56,537 nucleotides of DNA from Verrucomicrobiota bacterium (GCA_021772635.1 JAJFLP010000020.1:1-56537), one strand, 5' to 3'; positions 27,434-37,658 are shown, counted from the first letter of the stretch. The notes: generated by a model not told the origin, from the letters alone. A program made the numbers and translations.

Positions 27434-27876
27434 CCTGATCTATGCATGAACTTTCTACTGTGAGCACGCATTGTACATGACCTAAACGACTTACAAAGAA
27501 CCCCAGACTTTGAAATAGCTCGCTATTCCTTCAGCCTTGAAACCTTCGTAACTCTTTGATCTCAAACACACTGCGCACTCTCGTGACGAAATTCATGCAT
27601 AATGTAGGCTAGCCAGTTTGTCGGCCTCTGTTTATATCAGTGCCACGAAGTTAAGGAGACGAAACACGTTCAGGGCGCATGTTGGAGTTCGCGCTTTTGC
27701 CTAAGGGCCGTTTCGCAAGCTCAGCTGCGTGGTTCTTAAGTTCCTGGCAAGAAATACCACGCTGAAGCGTGGACTCCAAGGGTCCTGAATATATATAATT
27801 CCTTAACTTTGTGACATTGCTGTTAATATAACGGATAACTCGGATCGACTGAGTCAATGTAGGAGGCAGATGCTTC
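27434..27876. other. Intergenic region between thpR and the sigma gene
   Basis: Begins with the CTAGCCTGATCTATGCATGAA fragment, has GGCTAGCC near 27608 and a C-like inverted pair (TTGGAGTTCGCGCTTTTGCC near 27680; CCACGCTGAAGCGTGGACTCC at about 27757). TGTAGGAGGCAGATGC near 27858 resembles one arm of the 37.7-kb hairpin. It is a convergent gap with no gene. Confidence 0.5.
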
Positions 27877-29235
27877 TCAAAGATAACCGTCGAAGTACTT
27901 TCGACGGGTCGGATGACGCAGTTTCTTTAACGCCGCCGATTCAATTTGACGGATTCGCTCGTGCGTGACCTCGAATCTCTCGCTTAGTTCTTCCAAAGTC
28001 ATCCTCCGCTGATTTAAAAGCCCGAATCGGTGAATGATTATATTCTTCTCCCGGTCCTTTAGAGTATCAAGCACCGTATTGATAGTCTCTGAAAGCAAAC
28101 TCGATGACGCGGCTTCCATCGGTGATTCTGTCGACGCGTCTACGATGAGACTGCTGAGTTCGATATCGTCAACAGTCTTGGTATGAAGTGAAATTGTCTG
28201 TTGCTCCATTTTTCGCAACGCACGCACTCTTTCCACCGATAAATCGACCTCCGTCGCGATCTCATCCGGCGTCGGCTCATGTCCGAGCTTATGCAGCAAT
28301 GCCTCCTCTGTCCGGCCAATGCGGGCCAATTCACCGGCGATATTCGCTGGAATCCGAATCGTTCTGGAGTTTTTGGCTAATGCGCGGGTTATAGACTGTC
28401 GAATCCACCAAACCGCGTAGGTACTGAATCGATGCCCCAGTTCCGGTTGAAACTTATCGATCGCGCGCAGCAATCCCAAATTCCCTTCCTGTATAAGATC
28501 TAGAAAATGCAGCCCACAATTAAGGTATTTTTTCGCCACACTCACTACGAGCCGAAGATTTCCTTCAACCATCGTTTTGCGATTGAGCTCCATCGTCTGA
28601 AAATATTCTTTTATAGGCGCAAAGACCGAGTCGAACTCAGCTGGGAGCATTTGAACTTCGGTCAAGGCATCATCGTAATCGGAGGCAGACTTTTCAGGCG
28701 CGTTTGCGTGTCGGCTTAGTACGGTGGAATAACCGTCAAGGGTCTGGTAACAATTCTGGTAGAATCTGCCGGTTAATTGATAGCCTTCAATCAGCCGTTC
28801 GAGAGACTGATAAAGCAGAGTTCGCTTCATGGCGGTTTCTGGAGTGGCGTCGGATAGCTCGAACTGATCGAGGTGAGAGGAGAATTGTTGAATCGTCTCA
28901 AGCAGAACTACGATTTTCTCTTTCCTGGACTCGAGAGAGCTACTTGTTTGCCCACTCGCATCCCCAGCGACTTCGCTGATCTCGCTTGTTTTGCATTCGG
29001 AAATTCGTTTATAAACTATTCGCGGGAACCGTATAAGTAGCTTTCGCAAGTTCTCCCTGTTAGCGAAAAACTCGCGAACGTGGTGTCGCTCTTCATCGTA
29101 ACTCAACCGCGAGAGGTTCCCGACCTGCCGCAGGTAGGTCCGCACAACGTCATCCCCGTAAAAGTCGCCGGGGCAAGAGTTTCCCGGGTCACTGACCGAT
29201 GCAGACGTTGAATCTTTTAATCTTATTTCGCGCAC
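27877..29235 (-). CDS. rpoD: Sigma70-family (RpoD-like) RNA polymerase sigma factor
   Basis: This 452-residue protein has region 1.2 at about 28-60 ([22 protein letters not shown]) and a non-conserved helical segment to about 215. Region 2 is at about 217-287 ([45 protein letters not shown]). Region 3 is at about 296-370, and region 4 has a helix-turn-helix at 413-440 ([20 protein letters not shown]). Region 1.1 is absent. The start is GTG at 29235, inside the last codons of clpC (13-bp overlap), with GGGGA about 5 nt upstream, so translation is coupled to clpC. The pattern is that of a primary sigma factor, but the overlap with a protease gene rather than dnaG is unusual. It could be a second, stress-linked primary-like sigma factor. 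Confidence 0.92.
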   Translation of the reverse strand: MREIRLKDSTSASVSDPGNSCPGDFYGDDVVRTYLRQVGNLSRLSYDEERHHVREFFANRENLRKLLIRFPRIVYKRISECKTSEISEVAGDASGQTSSSLESRKEKIVVLLETIQQFSSHLDQFELSDATPETAMKRTLLYQSLERLIEGYQLTGRFYQNCYQTLDGYSTVLSRHANAPEKSASDYDDALTEVQMLPAEFDSVFAPIKEYFQTMELNRKTMVEGNLRLVVSVAKKYLNCGLHFLDLIQEGNLGLLRAIDKFQPELGHRFSTYAVWWIRQSITRALAKNSRTIRIPANIAGELARIGRTEEALLHKLGHEPTPDEIATEVDLSVERVRALRKMEQQTISLHTKTVDDIELSSLIVDASTESPMEAASSSLLSETINTVLDTLKDREKNIIIHRFGLLNQRRMTLEELSERFEVTHERIRQIESAALKKLRHPTRRKYFDGYL

Positions 29236-31760
29236 TTTTCCCCAGCTCTCTTAGTTTTCTTCGCAGCGGCCTTCTTGGTATCCGCATGTGGAAAAAACAG
29301 GAGCTTTTTGCCATCGACTTCAATTTTAATTCGACTCTTTGGCGCAAAGTTTCGTCGAAGAATCTCTTCAGCTAACTGGTCTTCTATATACCTTTCAACT
29401 ACCCTCCTGATCGGGCGGGCGCCAAACTCCGGTGTGTATCCCTCATTGATCAGGAATTCCTTTACGCTCTCATCATAGTCCAATTCCAACTCGTGATACC
29501 TAAGCCGCTCCTGAATTTTTCCGATTTCGTTTTCGACGATCTCCAAAAGATTAGCCTTATCCAACTGACGAAAAACAATGATATCATCAAGGCGATTAAT
29601 AAACTCAGGTCGGAATTTCTTTTTTGCCGCCGTCTCAAGCCGGCTCTTCAGCAGCTCGTAATTACCGTCTAACGCACCAGAGTTGATAAATCCCATATTC
29701 CCTTCCTTACTTATCTCCTCCGCTCCGATATTCGAAGTAAGGATAATAATGGTATTACGAAAATCGATTTTGACGCCTAAACTGTCCGTCAAATGACCGT
29801 CTTCGAGAACTTGTAACAACATATTGGTCACGTCCATATGCGCCTTTTCAATCTCGTCGAACAGTACGACCGAATACGGGCGACGCCGGATTTTCTCTGT
29901 GAGTTGCCCTCCCTCTCCGTGTCCGACATAACCCGGCGGCGACCCGACTAACCGGCTAACGTTAAATTTCTCCATGTACTCAGACATATCTATTTGGATC
30001 AGGGCATCCGGGTCGTCGAACATGAACTCAGCGAGTGACCGCGCGAGTAATGTCTTTCCGACGCCGCTGGGGCCCAGGAATATAAAAGAGCCGATCGGCC
30101 GACGCGGGTCTTTCAGATCCGCTCGCGACCGTCGAAGGGCTTTAGAAATCATCGATACCGCGTTCTCCTGCCCGATTACGACACGCTTAAGCTCCTCCTC
30201 CATACGCAGCAACCGCTCAGCTTCGGCCTCTTCCATGCGATGAACCGGAATCCCGGTCAATTTTGCGACGACAGCAGTGATGTCGTTCTCCCCGAGCTCC
30301 ACAACTTTTTCGTTCGTCTTTTCCTCCCATTCCTTTAAGGTCCGCTCCAAATCTGCCTTCAACCTTTTCTCCTTATCCCGCAAGGCAGCAGCCTCCTCAT
30401 ACTTCTGGTGGCTCACCGCGAACTTCTTCAACTTCTTGACATCGGTGATTTCGCTTTCGATATCCTTGAGGTCGGGTGGCCGTATCATCGCCGCAATCCG
30501 CGCCTTAGATCCGGCTTCGTCCATAATATCGATCGCCTTATCCGGAAGATGCCGACCCGGCATATAACGATCGGAAAGGCGCACCGTCGCGGCGATCGCT
30601 GATTGCGAGTACTTCACATTATGGTGCTCTTCATACTTGTACTGGATACCCTGCAAGATCTCGATTGCCTCATCAATTGACGGCGTGTTCACAACGATAG
30701 ATTGAAAGCGTCGTTCGAGCGCAGCATCCTTTTCGATAAACTTCCGATATTCGTCCAATGTCGTCGCACCGATGCATTGAATCTCACCCCGAGATAAAGC
30801 GGGTTTCAGTATATTAGACGCATCCAAGGCGCCTTCTGCGCCTCCCGCCCCAACGATCGTGTGAAGCTCGTCAATAAACAGAATTACTTTCTTAGTACGA
30901 ACGATTTCGTCCATGACCGCCTTAATTCGTTCCTCAAACTGGCCGCGATACTTTGTACCAGCGACCATTAGCGGCAGGTCAAGTGCAATAACCTTTTTGT
31001 TTCGTAAAATTTCCGGGACCTCGCCTCTGATAATCGCCTGTGCTAATCCCTCTACGATCGCGGTCTTGCCGACGCCCGCGTCGCCGATCAGGACTGGATT
31101 ATTCTTGGTCCGTCGGCATAATATTTGGATAACTCGCTCGATCTCGTTTGCTCTCCCAATTACCGGATCCAGTTTCCCAGCTGTCGCCATATCCGTTAAA
31201 TCCCGACCGAACGCTTTTAGCGCGGGCATTTTTTCGTCGGTAGCGGCGGATGTCCCGCTGGCCTCGGGTTGCTCTCCGGTTTCGGGCGGAATGAAATTAG
31301 GATCCAGCGCCTTCAGGACTTCAGTGCGGACGGTTTCAACGTCAATATCAAGACTCGCGAGGATTTGAGCGGCTACACCCTCGCCCTCTTTCAGTAGCCC
31401 TAACAACACGTGCTCCGTCCCGATGTAATTGTAGTTCAGCGAACGTGCTTCGTTCGAGGCAAGCTTAAGGACTTTCTTCACACGTGGAGTGAAGGGAATT
31501 TCGCCTTCCTGCATCGTCGATCCGCCCGCCCCCGACCGTTTCTCTACTTCCATTCGGACAGACTCGAGATCAAGGTTCATTGCTTGAAGAACAGCAACAG
31601 CAACACCCTGCCCAAGCTTAATTAACCCGAGTAACAAATGTTCTGTGCCAACGTAATCGTGCCCGAAACGCTTCGACTCTTTCTTTGCCAAACTTATGAC
31701 CTGTTGCGCGCGCGGCGTAAAGTTGTTCATTGGCAGTTCTGGTAATTCCCCTTTAGCCAT
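29223..31760 (-). CDS. clpC: ClpC-type AAA+ unfoldase
   Basis: The 845-residue protein has a double Clp-N repeat at about 12-150. The first AAA+ module has Walker A GDAGVGKT at 226-233 and Walker B VILFIDE. A middle region at about 420-490 includes a UVR-like motif ([18 protein letters not shown]). The second AAA+ module has GPSGVGKT at 563-570, and a C-terminal D2-small domain ends in a lysine-rich tail. It unfolds arginine-phosphorylated and other substrates and feeds them to ClpP (encoded at 9.0 kb). AAGGAG 7 nt before ATG 31760 fixes the start, giving ten extra residues ([10 protein letters not shown]) before the usual ClpC beginning. It follows mcsA and mcsB on the same strand, as in Firmicutes, but CtsR is missing. 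Confidence 0.97.
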   Translation of the reverse strand: MAKGELPELPMNNFTPRAQQVISLAKKESKRFGHDYVGTEHLLLGLIKLGQGVAVAVLQAMNLDLESVRMEVEKRSGAGGSTMQEGEIPFTPRVKKVLKLASNEARSLNYNYIGTEHVLLGLLKEGEGVAAQILASLDIDVETVRTEVLKALDPNFIPPETGEQPEASGTSAATDEKMPALKAFGRDLTDMATAGKLDPVIGRANEIERVIQILCRRTKNNPVLIGDAGVGKTAIVEGLAQAIIRGEVPEILRNKKVIALDLPLMVAGTKYRGQFEERIKAVMDEIVRTKKVILFIDELHTIVGAGGAEGALDASNILKPALSRGEIQCIGATTLDEYRKFIEKDAALERRFQSIVVNTPSIDEAIEILQGIQYKYEEHHNVKYSQSAIAATVRLSDRYMPGRHLPDKAIDIMDEAGSKARIAAMIRPPDLKDIESEITDVKKLKKFAVSHQKYEEAAALRDKEKRLKADLERTLKEWEEKTNEKVVELGENDITAVVAKLTGIPVHRMEEAEAERLLRMEEELKRVVIGQENAVSMISKALRRSRADLKDPRRPIGSFIFLGPSGVGKTLLARSLAEFMFDDPDALIQIDMSEYMEKFNVSRLVGSPPGYVGHGEGGQLTEKIRRRPYSVVLFDEIEKAHMDVTNMLLQVLEDGHLTDSLGVKIDFRNTIIILTSNIGAEEISKEGNMGFINSGALDGNYELLKSRLETAAKKKFRPEFINRLDDIIVFRQLDKANLLEIVENEIGKIQERLRYHELELDYDESVKEFLINEGYTPEFGARPIRRVVERYIEDQLAEEILRRNFAPKSRIKIEVDGKKLLFFPHADTKKAAAKKTKRAGEKCAK

Positions 31761-32153
31761 TTTTTGTCTCCTTAGATTTATTGATAAAATTATTAAGGAC
31801 GTTTTTGTGTCCGTCTGATTCTAAAGTTTCTTCCCTGGACAGATTTCCTAAGGTAAATCCATCTCCTGATACCCTGACTCGACCGTGTTAATCTAGCGCA
31901 AAATCAGATAGACTACAAGCAAGCAGTCGCTTTTTCGATCCGGATTACCTCCCCCCCCGGTGCCGCGAAAGTCAGCTCAGAATTAATCGCGCAAAGGATT
32001 CTCTAATGAATTATTAAGGCCGGATGGGGGCGAGGCAGAGAAAGAAGCTCCCGGAGCGTAACATTGGCTCTCACAATATGAGACGTATATGCTGGGCAAA
32101 GTTCCGCTATTACAACGCCGAGACAGACCAGTTGTACTGGATCGAGCCATCGG
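31761..32153. other. Intergenic region between mcsB and clpC
   Basis: Apart from a run of nine C at 31951-31959 and the clpC ribosome site, nothing recognisable. I searched by eye for an inverted repeat of HrcA/CIRCE or CtsR type (GGTCAAANANNGGTCAAA) and saw none. It probably holds a clpC promoter. Confidence 0.4.
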
Positions 32154-33215
32154 TCAGGTAGATAACCGTTCCTTTAAGATTTCTGCTCGACGCATATCCT
32201 GTTTCTCTTTCGTCATTCGCTTATTGTCCCCTTTCTGCAAATGCCCTGATTGAAGGAGTACTAACAACTCAGAAAGCTCTGATTTTTTGAGGGACGGGAA
32301 CATGCCTAGATCGATACCTAAATGTATAGTCGATAACCAAGTCATGGTTTCACGGAACCCGATCTTAAAGCAATACCGGAGCTGGCCGTAAACGCGACCG
32401 ACATGATCATATAATTCCGCCGCCTGACGCTCTAGCAGCAACTGTCGTGCATCAATTTCCAGCGTAATAATATGCCGAACTAATCGGTGGAGACGACAGA
32501 TAATTTGATGCTCCTCTTCGCCCAGGGTCGATTGATTCGATATTTGAAAAAGATTACCCGTCACCTCAGACCCCTCACCGAAGGTACCGCGAACAGCGAA
32601 ACCGAGATTATTAACAGCCCGTATCAGCGAATCGATATGCCCGTTGAAGACAAGTCCAGGTAAATGAAGCATAACCGAAGCTCGCAAACCCGTTCCGACG
32701 TTGGATGGACACGAGGTCAAGTACCCGTAGTGCTTATGAAAGGCATAAGGTAACTCCTCTGAAAGGCTATCGTCCAAACGGTCGATTTGGGGCCAAACCT
32801 CGTGTAACCGCAGCCCGGATTGCAGAACTTGAAGCCGTAGGTGATCTTCCTCGTTTATAATGATGCTACACCGCTCATCGGCACTCGCAATGACAGCGTC
32901 GCCGTGCTCCCTATTCTGTTGCCCACTGCCAATCAAATGCCTCTCGAAAAGAAATCGGCGGTCCACCTTTCCGAGGGCGTGAAGATCCGTCACCATCGCG
33001 TTGTCAAATTGCGGAGATAGTGGAAACACGCTCTTAATAACTTCACAAACCCTATGACGATCATCCCTACTCGACCGCCCGGGAAATGGATATCCTGTGA
33101 TATTACGCGCAAGCCGTACTCTAGTGCTGAATACGACGTCCCCATTCGCTTGATCAGCAGACAACCACGGGATTTTTCGCGTCGGCAGGATATCTAACAG
33201 ATTATCGGATTTCAC
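32154..33215 (-). CDS. mcsB: Protein arginine kinase McsB
   Basis: The 353-residue phosphagen-kinase-fold enzyme phosphorylates protein arginines to mark them for ClpCP. Motifs are VFSTRVRLARNI at 28-39, the catalytic acidic pair in NEEDHLR (121-127) and the reactive-cysteine loop TSCPSNVGTG with Cys169, followed by LRASVMLHLP. The C terminus (DMRRAEILKERL) matches the family end. The start is GTG at 33215, with no strong ribosome site. It sits between mcsA and clpC on the same strand; the mcsA-mcsB gap of about 420 nt is enlarged by a B repeat. McsB in a lipid-A-making diderm is less common than in Firmicutes. Confidence 0.96.
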   Translation of the reverse strand: MKSDNLLDILPTRKIPWLSADQANGDVVFSTRVRLARNITGYPFPGRSSRDDRHRVCEVIKSVFPLSPQFDNAMVTDLHALGKVDRRFLFERHLIGSGQQNREHGDAVIASADERCSIIINEEDHLRLQVLQSGLRLHEVWPQIDRLDDSLSEELPYAFHKHYGYLTSCPSNVGTGLRASVMLHLPGLVFNGHIDSLIRAVNNLGFAVRGTFGEGSEVTGNLFQISNQSTLGEEEHQIICRLHRLVRHIITLEIDARQLLLERQAAELYDHVGRVYGQLRYCFKIGFRETMTWLSTIHLGIDLGMFPSLKKSELSELLVLLQSGHLQKGDNKRMTKEKQDMRRAEILKERLST

Positions 33216-33240
33216 GGTGTATCGACTTTGTGTGGGTTAG

Positions 33241-33368
33241 TGTATACCGCCCGTCTTCATCCCGCATGCGGGACGAAAAATCGTTTCCGCCGCGGCGGAT
33301 TTCGCTAGGCTCAACATAGATCTTGGCTGATAAACTCAAAGCTATCCAAAAATTGTATCGCTTGTTGA
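33241..33368 (-). repeat. B-family repeat, inverted, between mcsA and mcsB
   Basis: Reads GTATACCGCCCGTCTTC, CCCGCATGCGGGACG, CCGCCGCGGCGG, then the reverse complements of ATCTATGTTGAGCC and TTTATCAGCCAAG, ending in ATTGTATCGCTTGTTGAT. 33390-33540 adds more B-type words (GTCCGCACGAGCGGACTC) and a (GA)n run of about 17 bp near 33500. These explain the frame that runs antisense to mcsA. Confidence 0.75.
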
Positions 33369-33631
33369 TAAATCCCGATTCAGAATGTCCAACACTCTTC
33401 CCGCATGAGCGTGGCCCCCGTCGATACGGGACGCTTATGCGGTCCGCACGAGCGGACTCCGAGAATACGGTCCGGATTACCGAGACTCAGCTCGTGCGGA
33501 GAGAGAGAGAGAGAGATCGCGGGCGGTATGACGTCCGAGCTTATTGGAGACAGGACGATGGACCGGATTTCATTCGAAGCCTGCTAGCCAGTTATACACC
33601 CGGACCCCGGCATTATTCTTTCATGAACCGC

Positions 33632-34171
33632 TCATTGACATTCATTCCGCGATACTTCTTTGGCCTCAGTCTCGATTTCGCGCAGGAGATCGCGAAGCTT
33701 CGCCGCGCACTCGAAGTTTTCATCCAGGACTGCATCCGCCAAATCGCTCCTGATAGACTGAATTTCGGTATCTGCCGCTGGCGCTTGGGGATTCCTTGTC
33801 TTGACCGGGCTATTTTTTCCGTAATGCCGGACGCCTCGGTGCACGTGCGGAACAATCTCATCGAGAAAATCACGAAACAACTCATAACAATCGCTACACC
33901 CGAGCCGGCCTGTTCTGCGGACGGCATCGGTCGTATTACCGCATGTCAAACAAACCTTTGGAGCAGACCCGGTCAGTTGTTTGATCAAAGTAACCCCGGC
34001 GTTGTCCTTCTGATCAATAATCCCAGTAATTGAAAGATTATCCAACGACACTGACGGGATCTCAATCTCTTCGGCACATGGAGCGCATAAATGGACAGTC
34101 TTATTCACACCGTCAACCACTTCATGGACATGAACGACGGCAATATTTATTGAGCACGAATCGCAGAGCAT
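33632..34171 (-). CDS. mcsA: McsA, zinc-binding activator of McsB
   Basis: This 179-residue protein has four CXXC pairs: Cys3/6, Cys29/32, Cys74/77 and Cys92/95, fitting two zinc-binding treble-clef units. HVHRGVRHYGKNSP follows, and a C-terminal UVR motif lies at about 137-170 (SIRSDLADAVLDENFECAAKLRDLLREIE). In Bacillus, McsA activates the kinase McsB and stabilises the ClpC adaptor complex. AGGGG about 10 nt upstream of ATG 34171 supports the start. It is the first gene of the mcsA-mcsB-clpC-sigma series. Confidence 0.95.
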   Translation of the reverse strand: MLCDSCSINIAVVHVHEVVDGVNKTVHLCAPCAEEIEIPSVSLDNLSITGIIDQKDNAGVTLIKQLTGSAPKVCLTCGNTTDAVRRTGRLGCSDCYELFRDFLDEIVPHVHRGVRHYGKNSPVKTRNPQAPAADTEIQSIRSDLADAVLDENFECAAKLRDLLREIETEAKEVSRNECQ

Positions 34172-34536
34172 TGTCGTATACCCCTATTGCATAGGTCCCA
34201 TTTGCTACCAAAGAATCCGGTTATATACTGCAAGCAGTAGAATTTTCGGACGTCTTTGAATTTATCAGCTAAGAGACTCCGAACAATATTTCGAAAACCT
34301 GATGATAGTGAGTATACCTCTCAAACAGTATTCCCATTACCAATACTGTACTACTATAGATTTTTTATCCGGAATTGCATGGGGAAATCACCATAGACAG
34401 CTAAATTCGAGTCAAAAAGAAAGAAACAGACTTGTGCCTAAGAACGATGAGGTCTAATTTGGGTTTTAGCGTGTCATGCCGCGAACGACATGGCACGCTT
34501 AACCTGTTAGCGTTTTCTATATCGCCTAACGGGAAG
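34172..34536. other. Intergenic region with a B repeat upstream of mcsA
   Basis: The B copy occupies 34223-34317. 34318-34536 has an AT-rich stretch and an inverted pair of GCGTGTCATGCCG/CGAACGACATGGCACGC (about 34470-34499), hairpin-like, ahead of tRNA-Pro. Confidence 0.45.
34223..34317 (+). repeat. B-family repeat, short form
   Basis: TATATACTGCAAGCAGTAGAATTTTC, TTTGAATTTATCAGC, GAGACTCCGAACAATATTTCG, ending AGTATAC. Both ends are present. It lies about 50 bp upstream of the mcsA start. Confidence 0.75.
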
Positions 34537-34613
34537 CGGGACGTAGCGCAGTTTGGTAGCGCGTTTGACTGGGGGTCAAAAGGTCGCTGGTTCGAATCCA
34601 GTCGTCCCGACCA
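34537..34613 (+). tRNA. tRNA-Pro(GGG)
   Basis: A 77-nt cloverleaf: acceptor CGGGACG pairs with CGTCCCG, D arm GCGC...GCGC, anticodon stem TTTGA/TCAAA with loop CTGGGGG (anticodon GGG), and T arm GCTGG-TTCGAAT-CCAGT (first T-stem base pair weak). The terminal CCA is encoded. Confidence 0.97.
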
Positions 34614-34637
34614 TTTTCCCGACGCTAGTTAGGCCCC

Positions 34638-34675
34638 GTTCGAAAAGGTCTAGCGGCCGTTATACCTTTTCGAAC
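34638..34675. repeat. F-family inverted repeat after tRNA-Pro
   Basis: GTTCGAAAAGGT (34638-34649) and ACCTTTTCGAAC (34664-34675) are perfectly complementary with a 14-nt loop. CTAG occurs on either side (34624-34627, 34681-34684) and in the loop. Single arms occur at 121-132 and 6241-6252. It could serve as a terminator-like hairpin for the tRNA, but the T-run is internal to the arm. Confidence 0.75.
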
Positions 34676-34685
34676 AGGGTCTAGT

Positions 34686-34826
34686 TATACCGAAAATCAT
34701 GGAGTTATCATCCGGATTACGCGTCCCGCAGAAGCGAGGATCCCGATAGTGCGGCAAGACTCTTCCCGCGTGAGCGTGGATCCCGTCGATACGGGACGCT
34801 TATGCGGAGCGATCGCGGGCAGTATA
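34686..34826 (+). repeat. B-family repeat ending in TATAAT before a gene
   Basis: TATACCGAAAATCATGGAG, CCCGCAGAAGCGAGGATCCCG, CCCGCGTGAGCGTGGATCCCG, ending GGGCAGTATAATTC. The right end creates a TATAAT 13 bp before the ATG of the YfhO-like gene, close enough to supply leader sequence but too close to act as its own -10 for a leadered mRNA. Confidence 0.75.
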
Positions 34827-34842
34827 ATTCGCTGAGCAGACT

Positions 34843-37092
34843 ATGCTGGAACCAGGAGTCAAGTCGAGCCAACCAAGTCAAACGTCGAAGTTTCCGCGGC
34901 GATCTTCCGAAGTTCTTATTCTGCTACTAACGATCGCGGCGATTTACGCGATGATATGTGCCCCCATACTCAGCGGAAAGGTATACGCAGAGTATGATCT
35001 ACGTGAGCAGTTTATTCCCTGGCGTGTCTTCTATTCGCTTGCACTCGATAAGAACGAGTTGGGAATGTGGAATCCTTTTATGTTTCGGGGATATGACCAC
35101 CACGCAGAGGGACAATCTGGCGTAATGCATCCTGCTCATCTTCTGGCTTATAAATTCCTGCCGTTGAGTATCAGCATTCCGCTTGAAATGTTCTGTTATA
35201 TTCCGTTCGCCTTTATCGGGATGATGACCTTTCTAGCTCGAAGTCTCGGTCTACCCCGAACCGCAGCCGTATTCGGAGGCGGCGTATTTAGTCTTTCCGT
35301 GTTTTTCTACGCCCACTTTCCGCATGTCAATATGCTGTGGATCTACGCGCACCTGCCGTGGGCGGCGTTCGCAGTCGAGCGCTGCTTCAGATCAGCAAAC
35401 TGTGGCCGATACGCAAGTCTCCTCTCACTGATTTACGCGTCAATGCTTTTGCTTGGTCATCCGCAGATGGTTTGGATGAATACCCTTGCGATAATTGTCG
35501 TCGTATTACACATCTCTACCGAATCTCGACGTCACAGCAACCCCCGCTGCGGTCTAATTCTTACAGGCGCCGGAATATTCGGTGGCTGCCTCATCGGAAT
35601 GATCCAGTTACTGCCCAGCTTAGAGTACTTCCTGCATTCATCACGCATCGATTTTACTAAGTTGATGAGCAGTAACTTCTCATTGCACCCGCTCAATCTA
35701 ATTCTTAACCTATCTCCGTACCTGTTCATAGATAAGTCGGTGGGAGATCTCTTTTACGAAAGCGCAGGAAACGCCTATTTCCTGAACTCGCACCAGGAGC
35801 TTCCGGCCTATCTGGGAGTTACGATTATGACGACTATCTATATTGGCACTGTGATTTACCGAAAAGAAGTCTTCACCGCGACCAACAAGACGAGACTGAT
35901 CTTGTTCCTGAGTGCGTTGGCGCTCTCAATGTTATTGGCACTAGGAAAATACGGCGGTGTGAATCACGTTCTTGACGTTATACCGATGATTTCAAAATTC
36001 CGGTGTCCGGCCAGATATATCTGCATCGTGATTTTCTTAATTTCGGTGGCATCTGCGATAGTCGTCAGTCTATTCGAAACACATAAACCGCCGACGCGCC
36101 TGGATAGAATACACTGGGTTCTTCTGTCAGCACCAGTGGTTGCAAGCGTAACCTTGTGGATCGGCAGTGCGTTTTGTCGGTCGATCTCCTTTAGGAATAC
36201 GATGCTCTATATCGAAGACGCGCGCTACCTTGCGATCGGCCCGGTCTTCATGTTGGTCGCATACATATGCTGTTTCCTGATACGGTCGGGAAAGAAGTGG
36301 GCGTTAACCGTATTATGCGTAGCGTGTATTGTTGATGTGGCCGTATATGCGTTACCGATATTGCAGCGCTCCGAGTTACGAACATTGGATCAGATCAAGA
36401 CATCGAAGTTGAAAATGAAGAATAACGATCACACCTACCGGCATGTCTCGAAACTGAATGAACCGCTATGGAACGGATCTTTTCTCGCCAACGGATACCT
36501 TGGAATCCCCCCCCGCGACGATCTGGACCTGTTCGAAAACAGGGACCACCTTCGCTTGGCGTCGGTTCGATATGCGCACGGTACGACGAATACATTCGTC
36601 ATTGAAGATGCATTCCCGCGGATCAGGTTGGTTCCTAATTTGAGGCACGCTGTTAATCCGCTCAATGATCTCAAAAATATAGATTTAAGTAACACTGTAT
36701 TGTGCGATAAGAACGACGCCTCAGAAATCACTGGACCTCCTATCAAGTCCACCGAGCGGGTCGAACTTGTTGCCGATGGCTTCGAAGCGCTGAGACTGGA
36801 TGTCAAAGTTGACGTACCTCGAATTCTCGTGGTATCGGATCGGTGGTCGAAGGATTGGGATGTCTCTATCGACGGTGTGGAGCAAGGGATAATACCGTTA
36901 TTTGGTAGGCATATGCGCGGCATTATCGTCGGTACATCCGACAAAGAGGTATTAATGCGATATCGCCCCGTCGCCATCAGGTGGGGAGTGGCGTGTGCCG
37001 GACTGGGATTGATAATAAGCTTTATACTTTTCTTCCAAGACGGCGCGATTACGCGAAGAATCCAAAGCGATTCCCAGTGTACTTCGACATAA
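34843..37092 (+). CDS. YfhO-like polytopic membrane protein (GT-C-type glycosyltransferase candidate)
   Basis: This 749-residue protein has about 11-13 membrane helices, starting LILLLTIAAIYAMICAPIL. DLREQFIPWRVF...WNPFMFRGYDHHAEGQSG matches the extracytoplasmic loop of bacterial YfhO proteins, including the DXXXQXXP-type acidic motif. The C-terminal soluble part carries DRWSKDWDVSIDGVEQGIIPLFGRHMRGIIV and MRYRP, the typical YfhO end. In Gram-positive bacteria YfhO acts in teichoic-acid glycosylation; in diderms the substrate is unknown, but transfer from a polyprenyl-phosphate sugar is likely. The ATG at 34843 lies just after a B repeat, with no strong ribosome site. Confidence 0.88.
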   Translation: MLEPGVKSSQPSQTSKFPRRSSEVLILLLTIAAIYAMICAPILSGKVYAEYDLREQFIPWRVFYSLALDKNELGMWNPFMFRGYDHHAEGQSGVMHPAHLLAYKFLPLSISIPLEMFCYIPFAFIGMMTFLARSLGLPRTAAVFGGGVFSLSVFFYAHFPHVNMLWIYAHLPWAAFAVERCFRSANCGRYASLLSLIYASMLLLGHPQMVWMNTLAIIVVVLHISTESRRHSNPRCGLILTGAGIFGGCLIGMIQLLPSLEYFLHSSRIDFTKLMSSNFSLHPLNLILNLSPYLFIDKSVGDLFYESAGNAYFLNSHQELPAYLGVTIMTTIYIGTVIYRKEVFTATNKTRLILFLSALALSMLLALGKYGGVNHVLDVIPMISKFRCPARYICIVIFLISVASAIVVSLFETHKPPTRLDRIHWVLLSAPVVASVTLWIGSAFCRSISFRNTMLYIEDARYLAIGPVFMLVAYICCFLIRSGKKWALTVLCVACIVDVAVYALPILQRSELRTLDQIKTSKLKMKNNDHTYRHVSKLNEPLWNGSFLANGYLGIPPRDDLDLFENRDHLRLASVRYAHGTTNTFVIEDAFPRIRLVPNLRHAVNPLNDLKNIDLSNTVLCDKNDASEITGPPIKSTERVELVADGFEALRLDVKVDVPRILVVSDRWSKDWDVSIDGVEQGIIPLFGRHMRGIIVGTSDKEVLMRYRPVAIRWGVACAGLGLIISFILFFQDGAITRRIQSDSQCTST

Positions 37093-37129
37093 TTTATATA
37101 CATTTGATGACATGATTTTTGGTACTGCA

Positions 37130-37520
37130 GATGCAGAGGAGCCGACCGTTCGGGCCGTACCGACCCGGTTAATATCAGAGAAAACTTGGGTTCGGCGGTA
37201 TTTTGGAGTTCAAGCTTTAGCTTGCAGCAATGCTGACTTACACGCTAAAGCGTGAACTCCAACGGGGGACCTTAACAAAGCTAATCTTTTGGTATGCGAT
37301 TAGCACCCGTTGGTCCGGATGGCCGAGAGTCTCGCTTGTGCGGAGAGTTCACACTTTAGTGTGTCAAAATGACCAAGTTTCAAGGAGCCGTCCGTCCGGG
37401 CCGTCCCGACCCGTTTAATTTCAGGGAAAACTTGGGTTCGGCGGTATTTTGGAGTTCAAGCTTCAGCTTGCAGCAATGCTGACTTACACGCTAAAGCGTG
37501 AACTCCAACGTGCGCTTCGC
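37130..37520. repeat. Tandem C-family repeat (two near-identical units)
   Basis: Two units share CCGACCCGGTTAATATCAG or variant, AAAACTTGGGTTCGGCGG, TATTTTGGAGTTCAAGC and the arms TTTAGCTTG...CACGCTAAAGCGTGAACTCC. The hairpin halves are at about 37202-37220 with 37240-37262, and at 37448-37466 with 37486-37508. Between them is GAGTTCACACTTTAGTGTG, also seen at 26745-26765. The near-identity of the units suggests recent duplication or gene conversion. Confidence 0.8.
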
Positions 37521-37658
37521 CCGTGTAATCTGGAGTTCTGCTGGCCAGTAGAACTCCATGAACATCGCCGAGGCGAATCAGATCGAAGCTTCAACGAAGC
37601 GTCGACCGACCCCGTTGTACAGCGTCTGTTAATACATAACGAAACTTTGATCATGTGA

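Noticed and set aside
33323..34033. 236-codon plus-strand frame antisense to mcsA
   Set aside because: Its first part is B-repeat translation and the rest is the complement of mcsA, which has clear Cys-pair and UVR motifs.
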